Origin: an uncultured Mediterranea sp.
GTDB taxonomy: Bacteria > Bacteroidota > Bacteroidia > Bacteroidales > Bacteroidaceae
Direction of reading: 5' to 3'
Assembly (NCBI GenBank): GCA_945831575.1
Contig: CAMACX010000014.1
Span: 1-60,364, forward strand
Length of the DNA stretch: 60,364 nt
Part shown: piece after piece, positions 7,410-19,285 of the stretch
Position numbering within the stretch: position 1 is the first letter of the stretch
Layout of the letters: the number at the start of each line of letters is the position of its first letter
The notes under the pieces: model-generated
Seen by the model: the letters and a program-made list of their open reading frames with translations, nothing else
Told to the model about the DNA's origin: nothing
Databases searched by the model: none
Translations under genes and position numbers: made by a program

Positions 7410-9396
7410 GGCTATCTGTCGTTGAGGGGTTAATGATTCGGGTATCAAAGCTGAGCTTGGCGGGGTAGTGGCTCACGAGTTGCTGCACCTCTTCAGGGGT
7501 GAAGCGATGGAGACGTGGGTAGTTGTGCCGGAGGAAAGCTTCGAGTTCGCGGGGGGCCGTGAGGTGGAGCGGGCCGAAGGGGAGCTCTATGAGGTCGTGT
7601 ACCTGTGTCTCGGTAATCCGGTCGGTCACGGTCATTACATTATTATAATATAGGGTATGGCGGTTGTTGAAGGCGCTTTGTAGCGCCACCATCATCCGGT
7701 AGATGCAACGCTTGCTCAGCAGGGTGTCGATGAGGCGGTTGAGCAAGCAGGCCAGCCGTCCACGGCGTGAGGGGTTTGGTACCAGGCAGGTACCGAAGTG
7801 GGGCCAGAGCCACGCCTCTTTGCCCATCAGGCAGCAATTGACAAACTTCACCGCTTCGTGTTGCAGCCGGCGCAGGACCTTGTTGTCGGGGATGCGGTCA
7901 AAGGGGAAGATATCCACAAAGATGCCCGGGTGCATCTTGACCTCAGGGAAGAGGGGGTCCGTGAAGCAGGTGTGCTCCTTCTTCACCTTGGCAAAGTAGT
8001 AGGGACTGTGGGGGTCGCTCTCTACGGTGGAGAGGAAGTAGCTGTCACCCAGCTCTTGTGGAGCTATCTGCAGGAACCGGTTGTAGTCTTCGCGCAGCAT
8101 GCCCAGGTCCACGTCGTCGTCCCAGGGGAGAATGGCTTGGTCGTAGAGTGCTCCGATGGCCGTTCCTCCGATGACGAAGTAGGGTATCTGGTGCTTCTTG
8201 CAGATGCGTACTATCTGCTCCAGAATCTCGTAGAGTACGCCGTGCAGTTGATGCAGCTCCTCAGGGGTGTAGTGTCGTTGCTCCTGCTTCATGGCTGCTT
8301 GGGGTGGCCGTGTGGTTGCTTGTTGGCTGACTGCCTCTTGCTGCAAGAAGGCTGAGGCCATGGCTCCCCGTGCGCCGATGGGCAGGCAGATGGCTTGGGC
8401 AAACTGCCCAGGGCTGCAATCCATCAGGGTGATATGTGGGTGGAGGCGCTTCAGCACGAAGAGGCTAGGTCCTGTGGTAATGCTCCCTACGAAGTGGTCT
8501 GCGCGGAGCAACAACTCCATGGAGGCCAGAAACCGGGTCATCTGCTCTGCTTTGGTCGCACCCTGTTGCCGGGTGAAGGTGCTGTTCACGTAGCCCTGCT
8601 CTCCGGGCTGGCAGAGGGTGTACCAACTCCTGTGAGGGTCCATCTGGCGGAGTGATTCGTATAGCCGATAGTCATCCGTAAGCAGGAATACGGGAACTCC
8701 TGGAGCGACCTGCCGCAGCGTATGGATATAGCATGCGGGAGGGAGCAGATTGACTTCGGTGACTTTGTCTCCACCCCTCACCTGGCACCCCACATAGTGT
8801 TCCGGGAGGGTTATCTCTTTGCTTAAGCGTTGACACTCAGCTTTCACCTCAGGGCGTAGGTGCCAGACGATGTCGGTCATGCGATTGAAGGCCGTCAGGT
8901 AGTCGCCCTCTATCCCCAGTTCGGGGATGGAGATGGGGGCTTTGGGGTCAAAGTCGATGTGATGATTGAGGAGGGTTCGCTCTCCATAGGTGTGCCAGGC
9001 GATGAGACGGCCTATGGCATCCCTCCAGAGGCTTTTCAGCTTCCATCTGAGGGGGTTGAGGCTCCGTTGCTGGCGTACCATGCGGAAGATGCGTGGCCAC
9101 GAGGGGGTGCGGTGGCGGTTGTAGCGGCTGTGGAATGGTTCGTGTACCTCCTCGCAGAACGGCTCGAAGTAGTCCCGCCAGCCGTATGTGTGGCCAAAGT
9201 TGGCATCGTCGGCATAGAGCACGAAGCGTATCTTGTGCTGCAGGCACCACAGCATGGCCGCTATCAGGTAGCTGTATTCGGCAAAGAATCCGGCATCAAT
9301 CCCTACATGATAGACCAGCTTGCGCCGGAACGATTCGTTCAGCGTGCGATAGCGGTCGCGTAGTGCGGGGGCTGCAGGGGAGGTGTGGGTATTCAT
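7390..9396 (-). CDS. Two-domain protein: fucosyltransferase-like (GT23/NodZ-type) N-half fused to LicD C-half
   Basis: A 668-residue fusion. The N-half (about 1-345) has the order of GT23/NodZ-like fucosyltransferases: YVGCQVRGGDK (donor-binding Arg loop), VFLLTDDYRLYESL and ADHFVGSITTGPSLFVL. A Gln/Ala-rich linker (about 345-385) follows. The C-half (about 385-650) is LicD: IPYFVIGGTAIGALYDQ, PWDDDVDLGM with its metal-binding Asp triplet, FVDIFPFD. LicD proteins transfer phosphocholine or similar phospho-substituents to glycans. Together they could add a deoxy-sugar and a phospho-group to the same surface glycan. ATG at 9396 chosen; the longer form starts upstream in a repeat. Confidence 0.82.
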   Translation of the reverse strand: MNTHTSPAAPALRDRYRTLNESFRRKLVYHVGIDAGFFAEYSYLIAAMLWCLQHKIRFVLYADDANFGHTYGWRDYFEPFCEEVHEPFHSRYNRHRTPSWPRIFRMVRQQRSLNPLRWKLKSLWRDAIGRLIAWHTYGERTLLNHHIDFDPKAPISIPELGIEGDYLTAFNRMTDIVWHLRPEVKAECQRLSKEITLPEHYVGCQVRGGDKVTEVNLLPPACYIHTLRQVAPGVPVFLLTDDYRLYESLRQMDPHRSWYTLCQPGEQGYVNSTFTRQQGATKAEQMTRFLASMELLLRADHFVGSITTGPSLFVLKRLHPHITLMDCSPGQFAQAICLPIGARGAMASAFLQQEAVSQQATTRPPQAAMKQEQRHYTPEELHQLHGVLYEILEQIVRICKKHQIPYFVIGGTAIGALYDQAILPWDDDVDLGMLREDYNRFLQIAPQELGDSYFLSTVESDPHSPYYFAKVKKEHTCFTDPLFPEVKMHPGIFVDIFPFDRIPDNKVLRRLQHEAVKFVNCCLMGKEAWLWPHFGTCLVPNPSRRGRLACLLNRLIDTLLSKRCIYRMMVALQSAFNNRHTLYYNNVMTVTDRITETQVHDLIELPFGPLHLTAPRELEAFLRHNYPRLHRFTPEEVQQLVSHYPAKLSFDTRIINPSTTDSHDTSSS

Positions 9397-9419
9397 GACG
9401 GTTACTTTATCAGTTGTTC

Positions 9420-9463
9420 GCTGTTTTATAATCACTTCTTCTTATAATCACTTCTTTTTGAGC
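9420..9463 (-). repeat. Short tandem duplication at the end of the flippase gene
   Basis: The minus strand reads AAGAAGTGATTATAA twice in a row, so the stop codon context of the flippase is duplicated just downstream of the true stop. Confidence 0.6.
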
Positions 9464-10884
9464 AAGTAGTGTAGGCTTTCTCGCAGTACTACGGCCCGGC
9501 TAGCGGCCATCAGAGCGAGGTAGAGCGTAGCACCAAGGAGTATCTTCAGCAGCAGGGTAGGGAGTGATGCGAGGTGGAGCCACTCCATGAGGAGGTGGAT
9601 TCCTCCCATGACACCTAGGGCGATACCTGCAAAGGGCAGCACATCCCGAAGCGCCTCGCTTAGGGTGATACCCATGGCCCGATGAGCAAAGTGTTGCCAC
9701 AGCAGCAGGGAACTGACGTGGATGGCTACGCTGGCTGTCACCATCCAGATGATACCATAAGGATAGACCAAGAACATGAGCAGCAGTTGGAGCAGGCCGA
9801 TGAGGACGGCATTGCCCAGAGCTACGTTAGACTGCCTATGGCTGATGATGAGGTTGTAATAGAGCTGCTGGATGGGGAGGAAGGCACTCCAGATGCAGAG
9901 GATGCGCAACAGAGGTACGCAGGGCAACCACTTGTCCGTCAGGGCCAGGTGGATAAGCTCTGGGGCAATCAGGGCCAATCCGAATAGGGCGGGGAAGGAG
10001 ACAAACGAGGTGAAGCGTAGCAGTTTGCGGAACACCTGCCGTTGGCGTGGCGTGTCATCTACTACCTGGGCAAATACTGGTTGGGCCACGCCGTTCACCA
10101 TGTTGGCCACGAGCACATGGCCCATCGTGGTCCATTTGTTGGCCTGAGTGTAGTGGCCCACTTCGCGGGCCGTGTAGAGATGGCCGAGCAGGGCGGAGAG
10201 GAGATTGTTGTTAATCTGCGTGAAGAGGTTGGTCAGGAGCAGCTTGCTGCTGAAGGCAAAGAGGGGCTTGAGGGGACGGAAGTCTATCTTCCATGAGGGC
10301 CGCCAGGGGGAGAAGCACCAGTAGAGGCCTGTGCAGACCCCGATGTAGGTCACAGTCTGCAGGGCGATGCCCCAGTAGGCCATACCGCAGAGGGCCAGCG
10401 AGATGCCGGTCACGCCCGATACGGCCAGAGCTATCAGCTGGGCCAGGGCTTTCTGCTTCACCATCAATTGCTTGAAGAAGACGGCGTTGTGGGCTGTGCC
10501 CGTGCTGGAGATGAGGAATCCCAGGAAGAGCAGCCGCGAGAGTGGCTCCAGTTCAGGCTTACCGAAGAAGGCGGCGATGAGGGGAGCGGAGAGAAAGAGC
10601 AACAGGTAGAGCAGTAGTCCCATGAGTGTGCTGAACCAGAAGACGGCGTTGTAGTCGGCGTGGCTCACCTCCTTCTTGTTGGCCAGGGCGTTGGTGAAGC
10701 CGCTGTCCTGGAGTGTGCTGGCCACCATGACGAAGATGCTGAGCATCCCCACCATACCATAGTCGGCCGGCGTGAGCAGTCGGGCCAGGAAGATACCAAA
10801 GAGGAGGTTCAGCAATTGCTGCAGGCCATTGCTGAATCCTCCCCATAGTAGTCCTTTTGCAGTCTTCTCTTTCAGTTCACTCAT
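9448..10884 (-). CDS. Polysaccharide flippase, MOP/PST family (Wzx/WzxC-like)
   Basis: A 478-residue inner-membrane protein with about 12-14 hydrophobic helices. The start, KGLLWGGFSNGLQQLLNLLFG, and the early LTPADYGMVGMLSIF are typical of Polysacc_synt family flippases that move undecaprenyl-linked oligosaccharide across the membrane. Its place in a run of glycosyltransferases supports export of the glycan built by them. No Wzy-like polymerase is visible in this window. It follows DUF3783 by 57 bases that are filled with short repeats. Confidence 0.92.
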   Translation of the reverse strand: MSELKEKTAKGLLWGGFSNGLQQLLNLLFGIFLARLLTPADYGMVGMLSIFVMVASTLQDSGFTNALANKKEVSHADYNAVFWFSTLMGLLLYLLLFLSAPLIAAFFGKPELEPLSRLLFLGFLISSTGTAHNAVFFKQLMVKQKALAQLIALAVSGVTGISLALCGMAYWGIALQTVTYIGVCTGLYWCFSPWRPSWKIDFRPLKPLFAFSSKLLLTNLFTQINNNLLSALLGHLYTAREVGHYTQANKWTTMGHVLVANMVNGVAQPVFAQVVDDTPRQRQVFRKLLRFTSFVSFPALFGLALIAPELIHLALTDKWLPCVPLLRILCIWSAFLPIQQLYYNLIISHRQSNVALGNAVLIGLLQLLLMFLVYPYGIIWMVTASVAIHVSSLLLWQHFAHRAMGITLSEALRDVLPFAGIALGVMGGIHLLMEWLHLASLPTLLLKILLGATLYLALMAASRAVVLRESLHYLLKKK

Positions 10885-10937
10885 GAATCACTAATCCCTA
10901 ATCATGAATCATTAATCACTAATCACTAATCCCTAAA
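10885..10937 (-). repeat. Short direct repeats between flippase and DUF3783 genes
   Basis: The spacer consists of about five imperfect copies of a 7-12 base unit around AATCACTAATC (TGAATCACTAATCCCTAATC, then TGAATCATTAATCACTAATC and more). Nothing else is seen here. Confidence 0.6.
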
Positions 10938-10941
10938 CCGA

Positions 10942-11370
10942 TTACTTCCCTTGCATCAACCTGTGCTCCTCCTGTAACTCCTGATGGAGCTGGAGGGAGG
11001 TCCAGAAGATGTTGTGGGGTGTCACTCCTGCCTTCAGGTAGATGGGTGAGATGCCGGCGTGACGGTAGGCAGTCAGGAAACGGCTCAACAGGGTATCATC
11101 AAAACCGCTCATCAGCATCATCTCATCGGGAAGCGACGGACCGCCGTAGCGCAAGGGGGTACGCTCAAAGCCTGGGATAGCCAAGAGGACGCCGAGCGGC
11201 TGCAGATAGTCGGCTTGGGTCACTTCGTGTACTTTGATACCCATGCCTGCGGCCAGATGGCCAATCTGCTGTGCTTTGGCTCCATCTACTTGGTAGAGGT
11301 AGAGCGAGGGGGCTCCACAGAGCGCCTGTAAGGGGCCACCCTCGCCTGGTATCTGTTGTCTGCTGTTCAT
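10942..11370 (-). CDS. DUF3783 domain protein
   Basis: A 142-residue soluble protein. The C-terminal half (about 80-140) has the DUF3783 pattern: MMLMSGFDDTLLSRFLTAYR, then SPIYLKAGVTPHNIFWT and LHQELQEEH. Function is unknown. It starts 20 bases after the metG stop, so it is almost surely in the metG transcript, and the glycan genes follow. The GGP-rich N-terminus is not informative. Confidence 0.75.
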   Translation of the reverse strand: MNSRQQIPGEGGPLQALCGAPSLYLYQVDGAKAQQIGHLAAGMGIKVHEVTQADYLQPLGVLLAIPGFERTPLRYGGPSLPDEMMLMSGFDDTLLSRFLTAYRHAGISPIYLKAGVTPHNIFWTSLQLHQELQEEHRLMQGK

Positions 11371-11389
11371 CTTGACAGGCTTTTGTTGT

Positions 11390-13453
11390 TTACTTTACCT
11401 CACTTCCGGGGGCTACTTCACGAAGCAGGCTGGTTACGGCAAGCGTGCCATCGAAGTTCTCGGCTGAGAGGATCATGCCTTCACTCACCAAGCCGTTCTT
11501 GAACTGGCGTGGAGCGAGATTGGCGATGAAGAGTACCTGCTTGCCTACCAACTCCTCGGGCTTGTAGTGCTGGGCTATACCACTCACGATGGTGCGGTTC
11601 TCCAAGCCATCGGCTATCTTGAATTGCAAGAGCTTCTTCATCTTGGGCACAGCCTGACACTCCAGCACAGTACCTACACGGATGTCGAGCTTCTCGAACT
11701 CGTCGAATGTAATCGTGGGCTTGATGGGGTTGGCCTTATGCTCGGCTGCTTCGTTGGCCTTCTTCGTGGCAAGCAGCTTATCTACCTGTGCCTGGATGAC
11801 ATCGTCTTCAATCTTCTCGAAGAGCAGTTCAGGCTCAGCCAGCTGATGTCCGGCGGGGAGCAGGTCGGTACTGCCTAGCTGATCCCATTCGAACTCGTTC
11901 ATATTGAGCATCTTGCGGAGCTTAGCGCTGCTGAAGGGCAGGAAGGGCTCAAAGGCGATGCTCAGGTTGGCGGCCAGCTGCAGGGCGATGTAGAGGATGG
12001 TCTTGACGCGCTCGGGGTCCGTCTTGATGACTTTCCAAGGCTCGCTGTCGGTCAGGTACTTGTTGCCGATGCGTGCCAGGTTCATGGCCTCCTTCTGTGC
12101 ATCGCGGAACTTGAAGACATCGAGCAGCTTCTCCACCTCCTGCTTGACGTCGGCAAATTCGCGGAGCGTCTCGCGGTCGTAGTCAGTCAGTTCGCCGCAG
12201 GCAGGCACCACGCCGTTGTAGTACTTCTTCGTGAGCTGCAGGGCACGGTTGACGAAGTTGCCATAGACAGCCACCAGCTCGTTGTTGTTGCGGGCCTGGA
12301 AGTCCTTCCAAGTGAAGTCATTGTCCTTGGTCTCAGGGGCATTGGCCGTGAGGACATAGCGCAGCACGTCCTGCTTGCCGGGGAAGTCCTGGAGGTACTC
12401 GTGCAGCCATACGGCCCAGTTGCGCGAGGTAGAGATTTTGTCGCCCTCCAGGTTGAGGAACTCGTTGGAGGGTACGTTGTCGGGCATGATGTAGTCGCCG
12501 TGGGCCTTCATCATGACGGGGAAGATGAGGCAATGGAACACGATGTTGTCTTTGCCGATGAAATGGATGAGCCGGGTCTCAGGGTCCTGCCACCACTTCT
12601 GCCAGCTGCCCCAGCGTTCGGGCTGTGCGTCGCAGAGCTCCTTGGTGTTGGAGATGTAGCCGATAGGGGCATCAAACCATACGTAGAGTACCTTACCCTC
12701 GGCACCCTCCACCGGCACGGGAATACCCCAGTCCAGGTCGCGCGTCATGGCGCGGGGTTGCAGGTCCATGTCGAGCCACGACTTGCATTGGCCATAGACG
12801 TTGGGCCGCCACTCCTTGTGCCCCTCCAGAATCCATTGGCGCAACCACTCTTGATACTGTCCCAGGGGGAGGTACCAGTTCTTGGTGGGGCGCTTTACCA
12901 GGCCATGGCCCGGGTTGTTCTTGTTGGTGGGGTTAATCAGCTCCTCGGGTGAGAGGGTGGCACCACACTTCTCGCATTGGTCGCCATAGGCTCCCTCGGC
13001 CCCACAACGCGGACAGGTACCCACGATGTTGCGGTCGGTCAGGAACTCGCCGGTTACTTCGTCGCAGAATTGCTCCTCGGTAATCTCCTCCAGCTTGCCC
13101 TCGTCGTAGAGCTTGCGGAAGAAGTCGGAGGCAAACTGGTGATGGATGCTGCTCGTGGTACGGCTATAGACATCAAACGAGATGCCAAACTCCTCGAAGG
13201 AGCGCTTGATGAGTGAGTGGTAGCGGTCCACCACCTCCTGGGTGGTGATGCCCTCCTTGCGGGCACGGATGGTGACGGGCACGCCATGCTCGTCGCTACC
13301 GCCTATGAAGACCACCTCCTGCTTCTTCAGGCGGAGGTAGCGTACATAGATGTCGGCAGGTACATAGACACCGGCCAGGTGGCCGATGTGTACAGGACCG
13401 TTGGCGTAGGGCAGGGCCGACGTCACGGTAGTACGTTTGAATTGTTTTTCCAT
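11390..13453 (-). CDS. metG: Methionyl-tRNA synthetase with C-terminal tRNA-binding domain
   Basis: A 687-residue class I synthetase that charges tRNA-Met. Visible: the HIGH motif (HIGHLAG, about residue 22), a zinc knuckle CPRCG...CEKCG (about 145-165), and the KMSKS equivalent KISTS in [10 protein letters not shown]. The anticodon-binding helical domain follows, and residues about 575-687 form the Arc1p/Trbp111-like tRNA-binding OB fold ([32 protein letters not shown]). This is the long MetG1 form. A TAATTTTG -7 box lies 59 bases upstream. It heads the leftward block that continues into glycan genes. Confidence 0.97.
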   Translation of the reverse strand: MEKQFKRTTVTSALPYANGPVHIGHLAGVYVPADIYVRYLRLKKQEVVFIGGSDEHGVPVTIRARKEGITTQEVVDRYHSLIKRSFEEFGISFDVYSRTTSSIHHQFASDFFRKLYDEGKLEEITEEQFCDEVTGEFLTDRNIVGTCPRCGAEGAYGDQCEKCGATLSPEELINPTNKNNPGHGLVKRPTKNWYLPLGQYQEWLRQWILEGHKEWRPNVYGQCKSWLDMDLQPRAMTRDLDWGIPVPVEGAEGKVLYVWFDAPIGYISNTKELCDAQPERWGSWQKWWQDPETRLIHFIGKDNIVFHCLIFPVMMKAHGDYIMPDNVPSNEFLNLEGDKISTSRNWAVWLHEYLQDFPGKQDVLRYVLTANAPETKDNDFTWKDFQARNNNELVAVYGNFVNRALQLTKKYYNGVVPACGELTDYDRETLREFADVKQEVEKLLDVFKFRDAQKEAMNLARIGNKYLTDSEPWKVIKTDPERVKTILYIALQLAANLSIAFEPFLPFSSAKLRKMLNMNEFEWDQLGSTDLLPAGHQLAEPELLFEKIEDDVIQAQVDKLLATKKANEAAEHKANPIKPTITFDEFEKLDIRVGTVLECQAVPKMKKLLQFKIADGLENRTIVSGIAQHYKPEELVGKQVLFIANLAPRQFKNGLVSEGMILSAENFDGTLAVTSLLREVAPGSEVK

Positions 13454-13511
13454 ATCTTTTTTCTGTTTTTAGTTTTTTTTCTGTTTCTTGCGCCCGGCGC
13501 ATAACTCGGTG

Positions 13512-13519
13512 CAAAATTA
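13512..13519 (-). promoter_or_regulatory. Bacteroidetes -7 box for metG
   Basis: TAATTTTG on the minus strand, 59 bases before the metG ATG. It matches TAnnTTTG. Confidence 0.5.
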
Positions 13520-13689
13520 CAGAAAAAAGTTGGATTCTGAGGGGTTTGTTATTCTCTTTTTGGCCTAAAGAGAATCAGAAAGGCTTTTTTTGATTTTTGA
13601 TGTTGGATAATTCCTGATTCGCCTTGTTCCTGATTCCTTATTTCTGTCCGCTTATTACTTGAGGGTTGTCTTTTTTTTAAAAGTTACCT

Positions 13690-13870
13690 CTTCTTTCTCT
13701 TTTGCACGGCCAAAAGAGAAAGAAGCAAAGAGAGAAAGCCGCCGGCTGCACCTCCGGGGCTACTCCGAGGGGCGTCGGGCTAAAGCAAAAAAACTCGCTT
13801 CGCTCAGACAGTTTTTGCTTTTTTACGCCCTCTCTGCCCCTCTACGCTTTACGCCCCTCCGATGAGGCCG
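13690..13870. repeat. Non-coding GC/AT-mosaic element with hairpin
   Basis: A stretch with purine-rich start (AAAGAGAAAGAAGCAAAGAG), a GC-rich middle and a hairpin whose arms AAAGCAAAAA and AGTTTTTGCTTT enclose CTCGCTTCGCTCAGAC (about 13783-13823). Short frames exist on the plus strand but show no recognisable protein. I judge this an interspersed non-coding element rather than a gene. Confidence 0.4.
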
Positions 13871-13969
13871 GAAACTTATTTTCCTCTTGGTGCTCCTTTC
13901 TTTAGCTAACAGCTCTTTTTTGGTTCATCAGATTTCTGGAGTGATAATTATCATCCCACCCGAAGCTTG

Positions 13970-14135
13970 CGGGCTGAAGGCCCACCAGCTCCTAGCCCAG
14001 GGCAACCCTACGGGCTGAAAGCCCACCAGCTCCTAGCTCAGGGCAACCTACGGGCTGAAAGCCCAACAAGCCCCTAGCCCAGGGCAACGCCCTGGGTATT
14101 CAGAGGCAGTACCATTGCGCCCTGAAAGGGCAAAA
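13970..14135. repeat. REP-like repeat, three tandem ~40-bp units plus a palindromic end
   Basis: Units starting at 13971, 14012 and 14052 share GGGCTGAAAGCCCA..AGC, then CCTAGCCCAGGGCAAC. The last runs into the palindrome CAGGGCAACGCCCTG and GCGCCCTGAAAGGGCAAAAGC. The same end module recurs near 31880-31950. It resembles the interspersed palindromic elements of Bacteroides genomes. Confidence 0.7.
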
Positions 14136-14189
14136 GCTTTATTCACGCACTTGTGTAGGGCTCTAGGTGTCGCTTTGAATTTTAAATGA

Positions 14190-16520
<2,331 letters not shown>

Positions 16521-16570
16521 AAACAGGTGTTCTGTGTTGTTGTATGTTAAATGTGTTGGCTATTCGCCGA

Positions 16571-16578
16571 CAAAGATA
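16571..16578 (-). promoter_or_regulatory. Bacteroidetes -7 box for the histidine kinase gene
   Basis: TATCTTTG on the minus strand; a TTTG (complement at 16602-16605) lies 23 bases upstream, slightly wider than the usual 19-21. Confidence 0.45.
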
Positions 16579-16630
16579 AGTACAATTTTTGAAATATTAA
16601 ACAAAGTTTGTCGTGTTTTTGGAGGGAAAA

Positions 16631-19153
16631 TCACTTGCGGCGCAGGCCGAGACCCAGAGCCAGCAAGAAGCCTACTAAGAGAAGGCCTGTGGCGGCATAG
16701 GCGATGCCTTCCGTGGTGTGGAGGCTCTGCGGATCAAAGCGCATCTCCACGGTATGTTTGCCGGCCTTGATGTAGAGGGCACGGAGCACGTAGTTGGCAC
16801 GGGCCAGGGTAGCGGGTTGGCCATCGATGGTCACCTGCCAGCCGTGGGGGTAGTAGATTTCAGAGAAGAGGGCTACGCCGTCGTGTGGGTTGATAGCTTC
16901 ATAGACCAGGTGGTTGGGCGCGTAGCTCTTCAGGGTGATGCGGGCCTGAGGGGAGGTGTGCAGCAGGGTGGCCTCTTGGAGGGACTGCTTGAAGCGTTGG
17001 TCAGCCACGGCCGTTGAGAGTGGGTCGAAGTCGGAGAGGGCATCCAGCTCTTCGTTGGCGTTGGCTACGTAGCGTACCTGCTCCACAAACCAGGCGTTGC
17101 CGCAGGCATAAGGGTTGCGCAGGGGGGCAGTACCGCCTTGGCGGTCGATGGGCAGGATGAAGTAGCGGGTGTTGAGCATATTGAGCACCGGGAAGAGGGC
17201 ACAGTTCACGCTATCCATGTCGCCCTTGGCCTGGTAGATGGCATATTGTGCCGCCTGCATCTCGGGGTCGATGTGGCGATTGATGAGTTCGTTGTATCGT
17301 CCCAGTTTAGCGGGGTGGTAGCCTCCGATGCTCTTGTGCCAGTAGGAGGTGTTGTTCTCGTTGAAGGTGTTTGAGGCCAGGTTGAGCACGCGGTAGTCGA
17401 GGGCTGAGTCTGCCAGGATGGCTTCATCGGTCGGTGTCTTCTGGAAGCTCTCGGTGCGCACGCTTTTTGTCATAAACTGCTCATCATTGAGGTAGCGCTT
17501 GTTCACCCCCCAGAGGTCCACCAGGCAAAGCAGGGCCAGTCCGCCCAGGGTGAGCTGGGTGCGTAGCTTGCCGGCGCTGTAGAGCCAGAGCAGTCCGAGG
17601 CCAATGGCGCAGATGATGAAGCTGCGCAGGGCATCGCTGCTTACCAGGGCCGCACGCATGTCGCTGAGCGAGGCCACGATACCGGCCATGTCGCCGGAGC
17701 TGATCTGCTGTTGCTCCACGGCCTTCTGCAGCATCTGCATCTCTCCCGAGGGCACGTAGCTGTTGCCTAGCAGGCCCGGGGCGATGCTCAGCAGCAGAGC
17801 CACGGCGGCTACGCCCAAGCCAGCATAGAGGGCCTTACGGTTCTGCTTGAGCAGCTGCGGCTCATCGAGCACTCTTTTCACGGTGAGGATGGCCAGCAGG
17901 GGGATGGTGAATTCGGCAATCACGAGGATGCTCGACACGGCGCGAAATTTGTTGTACATCGGCACATAGTCGATGAAGAAGTCGGTCAGGGGCATGAAGT
18001 TCTTGCCCCATGACAGCAGGATGGAGAAGAGGGTGGCTCCCACGAGGGCCCACTTCATCGGGCCCTTGATGAGGAAGCAGCCCATCACGAAGAGCAGCAG
18101 CACGAAGGCTCCCACATAGACGGGTCCCGAAGTACCCGGTTGCTCGCCGAAGTACTGTCCCATCTGGTAGATGCCCCATTGGGCGTAGGCAGGATTAGCC
18201 TTGGCCATGGCCGTGGGGCTCTCGGTCAGGGCGTGGCTCGATGAGCCTCCCTTGTAGTTGGGTACCAGGAGCGTCCAGGTCTCGCCGATGCCGTAGCTCC
18301 ATTGGGTGATGTAGCTGCGGCTCAGTCCGCCGGTAGTGCCATCGGTCTGTTGCGCCCCCGGGGCAGCCTGTTGCTGCACCAGCTCGCTCCGTCCACGCAT
18401 ACTCTCCTTGCTGTAGCTGTAGGTATGGTAGAGGTTGCTCAGGTTGATGCATACACCCACTAGACCCGCTACCACGACCACGGCTGTGGCGCGCAGGAAT
18501 TGCGGCATCGTATGGTTGCGCTTTGCCTCCACCAGGTAGGCTGCCACCACGAAGAGCATCACAAAGCCAAAGTAGTAGCTCATCTGCAGGTGGTTGCTGG
18601 CTATCTGCATGGCGGTGAAGAGGGCTGTCACCACACCGCCCCAGAGCAGCCGTCCGCGGTAGGCCAGTACCAGTCCGGCGATGGTGGGCGGTACGTAGGC
18701 CAAGGTGATAAACTTCCAGATGTGTCCGGCCGAGATAAGGATGCAGAAGTAGCTGGAGAAGGCCCAGAGCAGGCCGCCCAGTCCGGCATACCAGGCCGGC
18801 AGCCCGAAGGCACGCAGCAGGATATAGAAGCCCAGCATCAAGATGAAGAGCAGATAGACATACTCCGGCAGGAAGAGGCGATAGGCCTTCTGCACCCACG
18901 TCAGGGGACGTGTGGAGTCGTAGGAAGGGGCAATCTGGTAGGTCGGCATACCGCCAAAGACCGCGTTGGTCCAGCGGGTGGTCTCACCCGTCCGTTCCTT
19001 GTACTCCTTGGCCTCCTGTCCCAGTCCTACACCGGCGGCGGTGTCGTGCTGGAAGAGCACGCGTTGCTCCACGTCGGCAGGAAAGAAGTAGGCGAATGAC
19101 AACACGGCAAAGGCCGCAATAACGACAATATCCGGAATAAATCTTCGTATCAT
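16631..19153 (-). CDS. YfhO family polytopic membrane protein
   Basis: An 840-residue membrane protein with about 12 or more hydrophobic helices. It starts IRRFIPDIVVIAAFAVLSF and contains FGGMPTYQIAP, SSYFCILISAGHIWKFI and LQMSYYFGFVMLF. It has a large extracytoplasmic C-terminal region ending HPHDGV...SEIYYPHGWQVTIDGQ and a last helix before an RRK tail. YfhO proteins are GT-C-like and linked to glycosylation of surface teichoic acid or lipids in Gram-positives; the Bacteroidales role is not established. A TACTTTTG -7 box lies 41 bases upstream. Not close enough to the glycan block to be in its operon. Confidence 0.88.
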   Translation of the reverse strand: MIRRFIPDIVVIAAFAVLSFAYFFPADVEQRVLFQHDTAAGVGLGQEAKEYKERTGETTRWTNAVFGGMPTYQIAPSYDSTRPLTWVQKAYRLFLPEYVYLLFILMLGFYILLRAFGLPAWYAGLGGLLWAFSSYFCILISAGHIWKFITLAYVPPTIAGLVLAYRGRLLWGGVVTALFTAMQIASNHLQMSYYFGFVMLFVVAAYLVEAKRNHTMPQFLRATAVVVVAGLVGVCINLSNLYHTYSYSKESMRGRSELVQQQAAPGAQQTDGTTGGLSRSYITQWSYGIGETWTLLVPNYKGGSSSHALTESPTAMAKANPAYAQWGIYQMGQYFGEQPGTSGPVYVGAFVLLLFVMGCFLIKGPMKWALVGATLFSILLSWGKNFMPLTDFFIDYVPMYNKFRAVSSILVIAEFTIPLLAILTVKRVLDEPQLLKQNRKALYAGLGVAAVALLLSIAPGLLGNSYVPSGEMQMLQKAVEQQQISSGDMAGIVASLSDMRAALVSSDALRSFIICAIGLGLLWLYSAGKLRTQLTLGGLALLCLVDLWGVNKRYLNDEQFMTKSVRTESFQKTPTDEAILADSALDYRVLNLASNTFNENNTSYWHKSIGGYHPAKLGRYNELINRHIDPEMQAAQYAIYQAKGDMDSVNCALFPVLNMLNTRYFILPIDRQGGTAPLRNPYACGNAWFVEQVRYVANANEELDALSDFDPLSTAVADQRFKQSLQEATLLHTSPQARITLKSYAPNHLVYEAINPHDGVALFSEIYYPHGWQVTIDGQPATLARANYVLRALYIKAGKHTVEMRFDPQSLHTTEGIAYAATGLLLVGFLLALGLGLRRK

Positions 19154-19193
19154 GTTTCTGTTCTTCTTTGATGTTATATGTTATGAGCGGCTG

Positions 19194-19201
19194 CAAAAGT
19201 A
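19194..19201 (-). promoter_or_regulatory. Bacteroidetes -7 box for the YfhO-like gene
   Basis: TACTTTTG on the minus strand fits TAnnTTTG. It is divergent from the mtnN promoter; no matching -33 TTTG seen. Confidence 0.45.
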
Positions 19202-19229
19202 GTGATTTAAAATGGAATATGCAGCGATG

Positions 19230-19261
19230 TTTGCGTATTTATTGTAGAATTTGTAGCTTTG
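19230..19261 (+). promoter_or_regulatory. Promoter of mtnN-luxS (TTTG-N20-TAGCTTTG)
   Basis: TTTG at 19230-19233 and TAGCTTTG at 19254-19261 with 20 bases between them, an exact fit to the Bacteroidetes primary sigma consensus. The mtnN ATG is 24 bases downstream. Confidence 0.75.
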
Positions 19262-19285
19262 CAGCCGAATTTTACTTATTTCTTT

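Noticed and set aside
13659..13905. Overlapping plus-strand short frames after metG
   Set aside because: They are low-complexity, overlap each other in two phases and lie in a hairpin-bearing repeat element. No protein family pattern is visible.
13970..14100. CRISPR-like 40-bp units
   Set aside because: The units are contiguous tandem copies with palindromic ends, not identical repeats separated by unique spacers.
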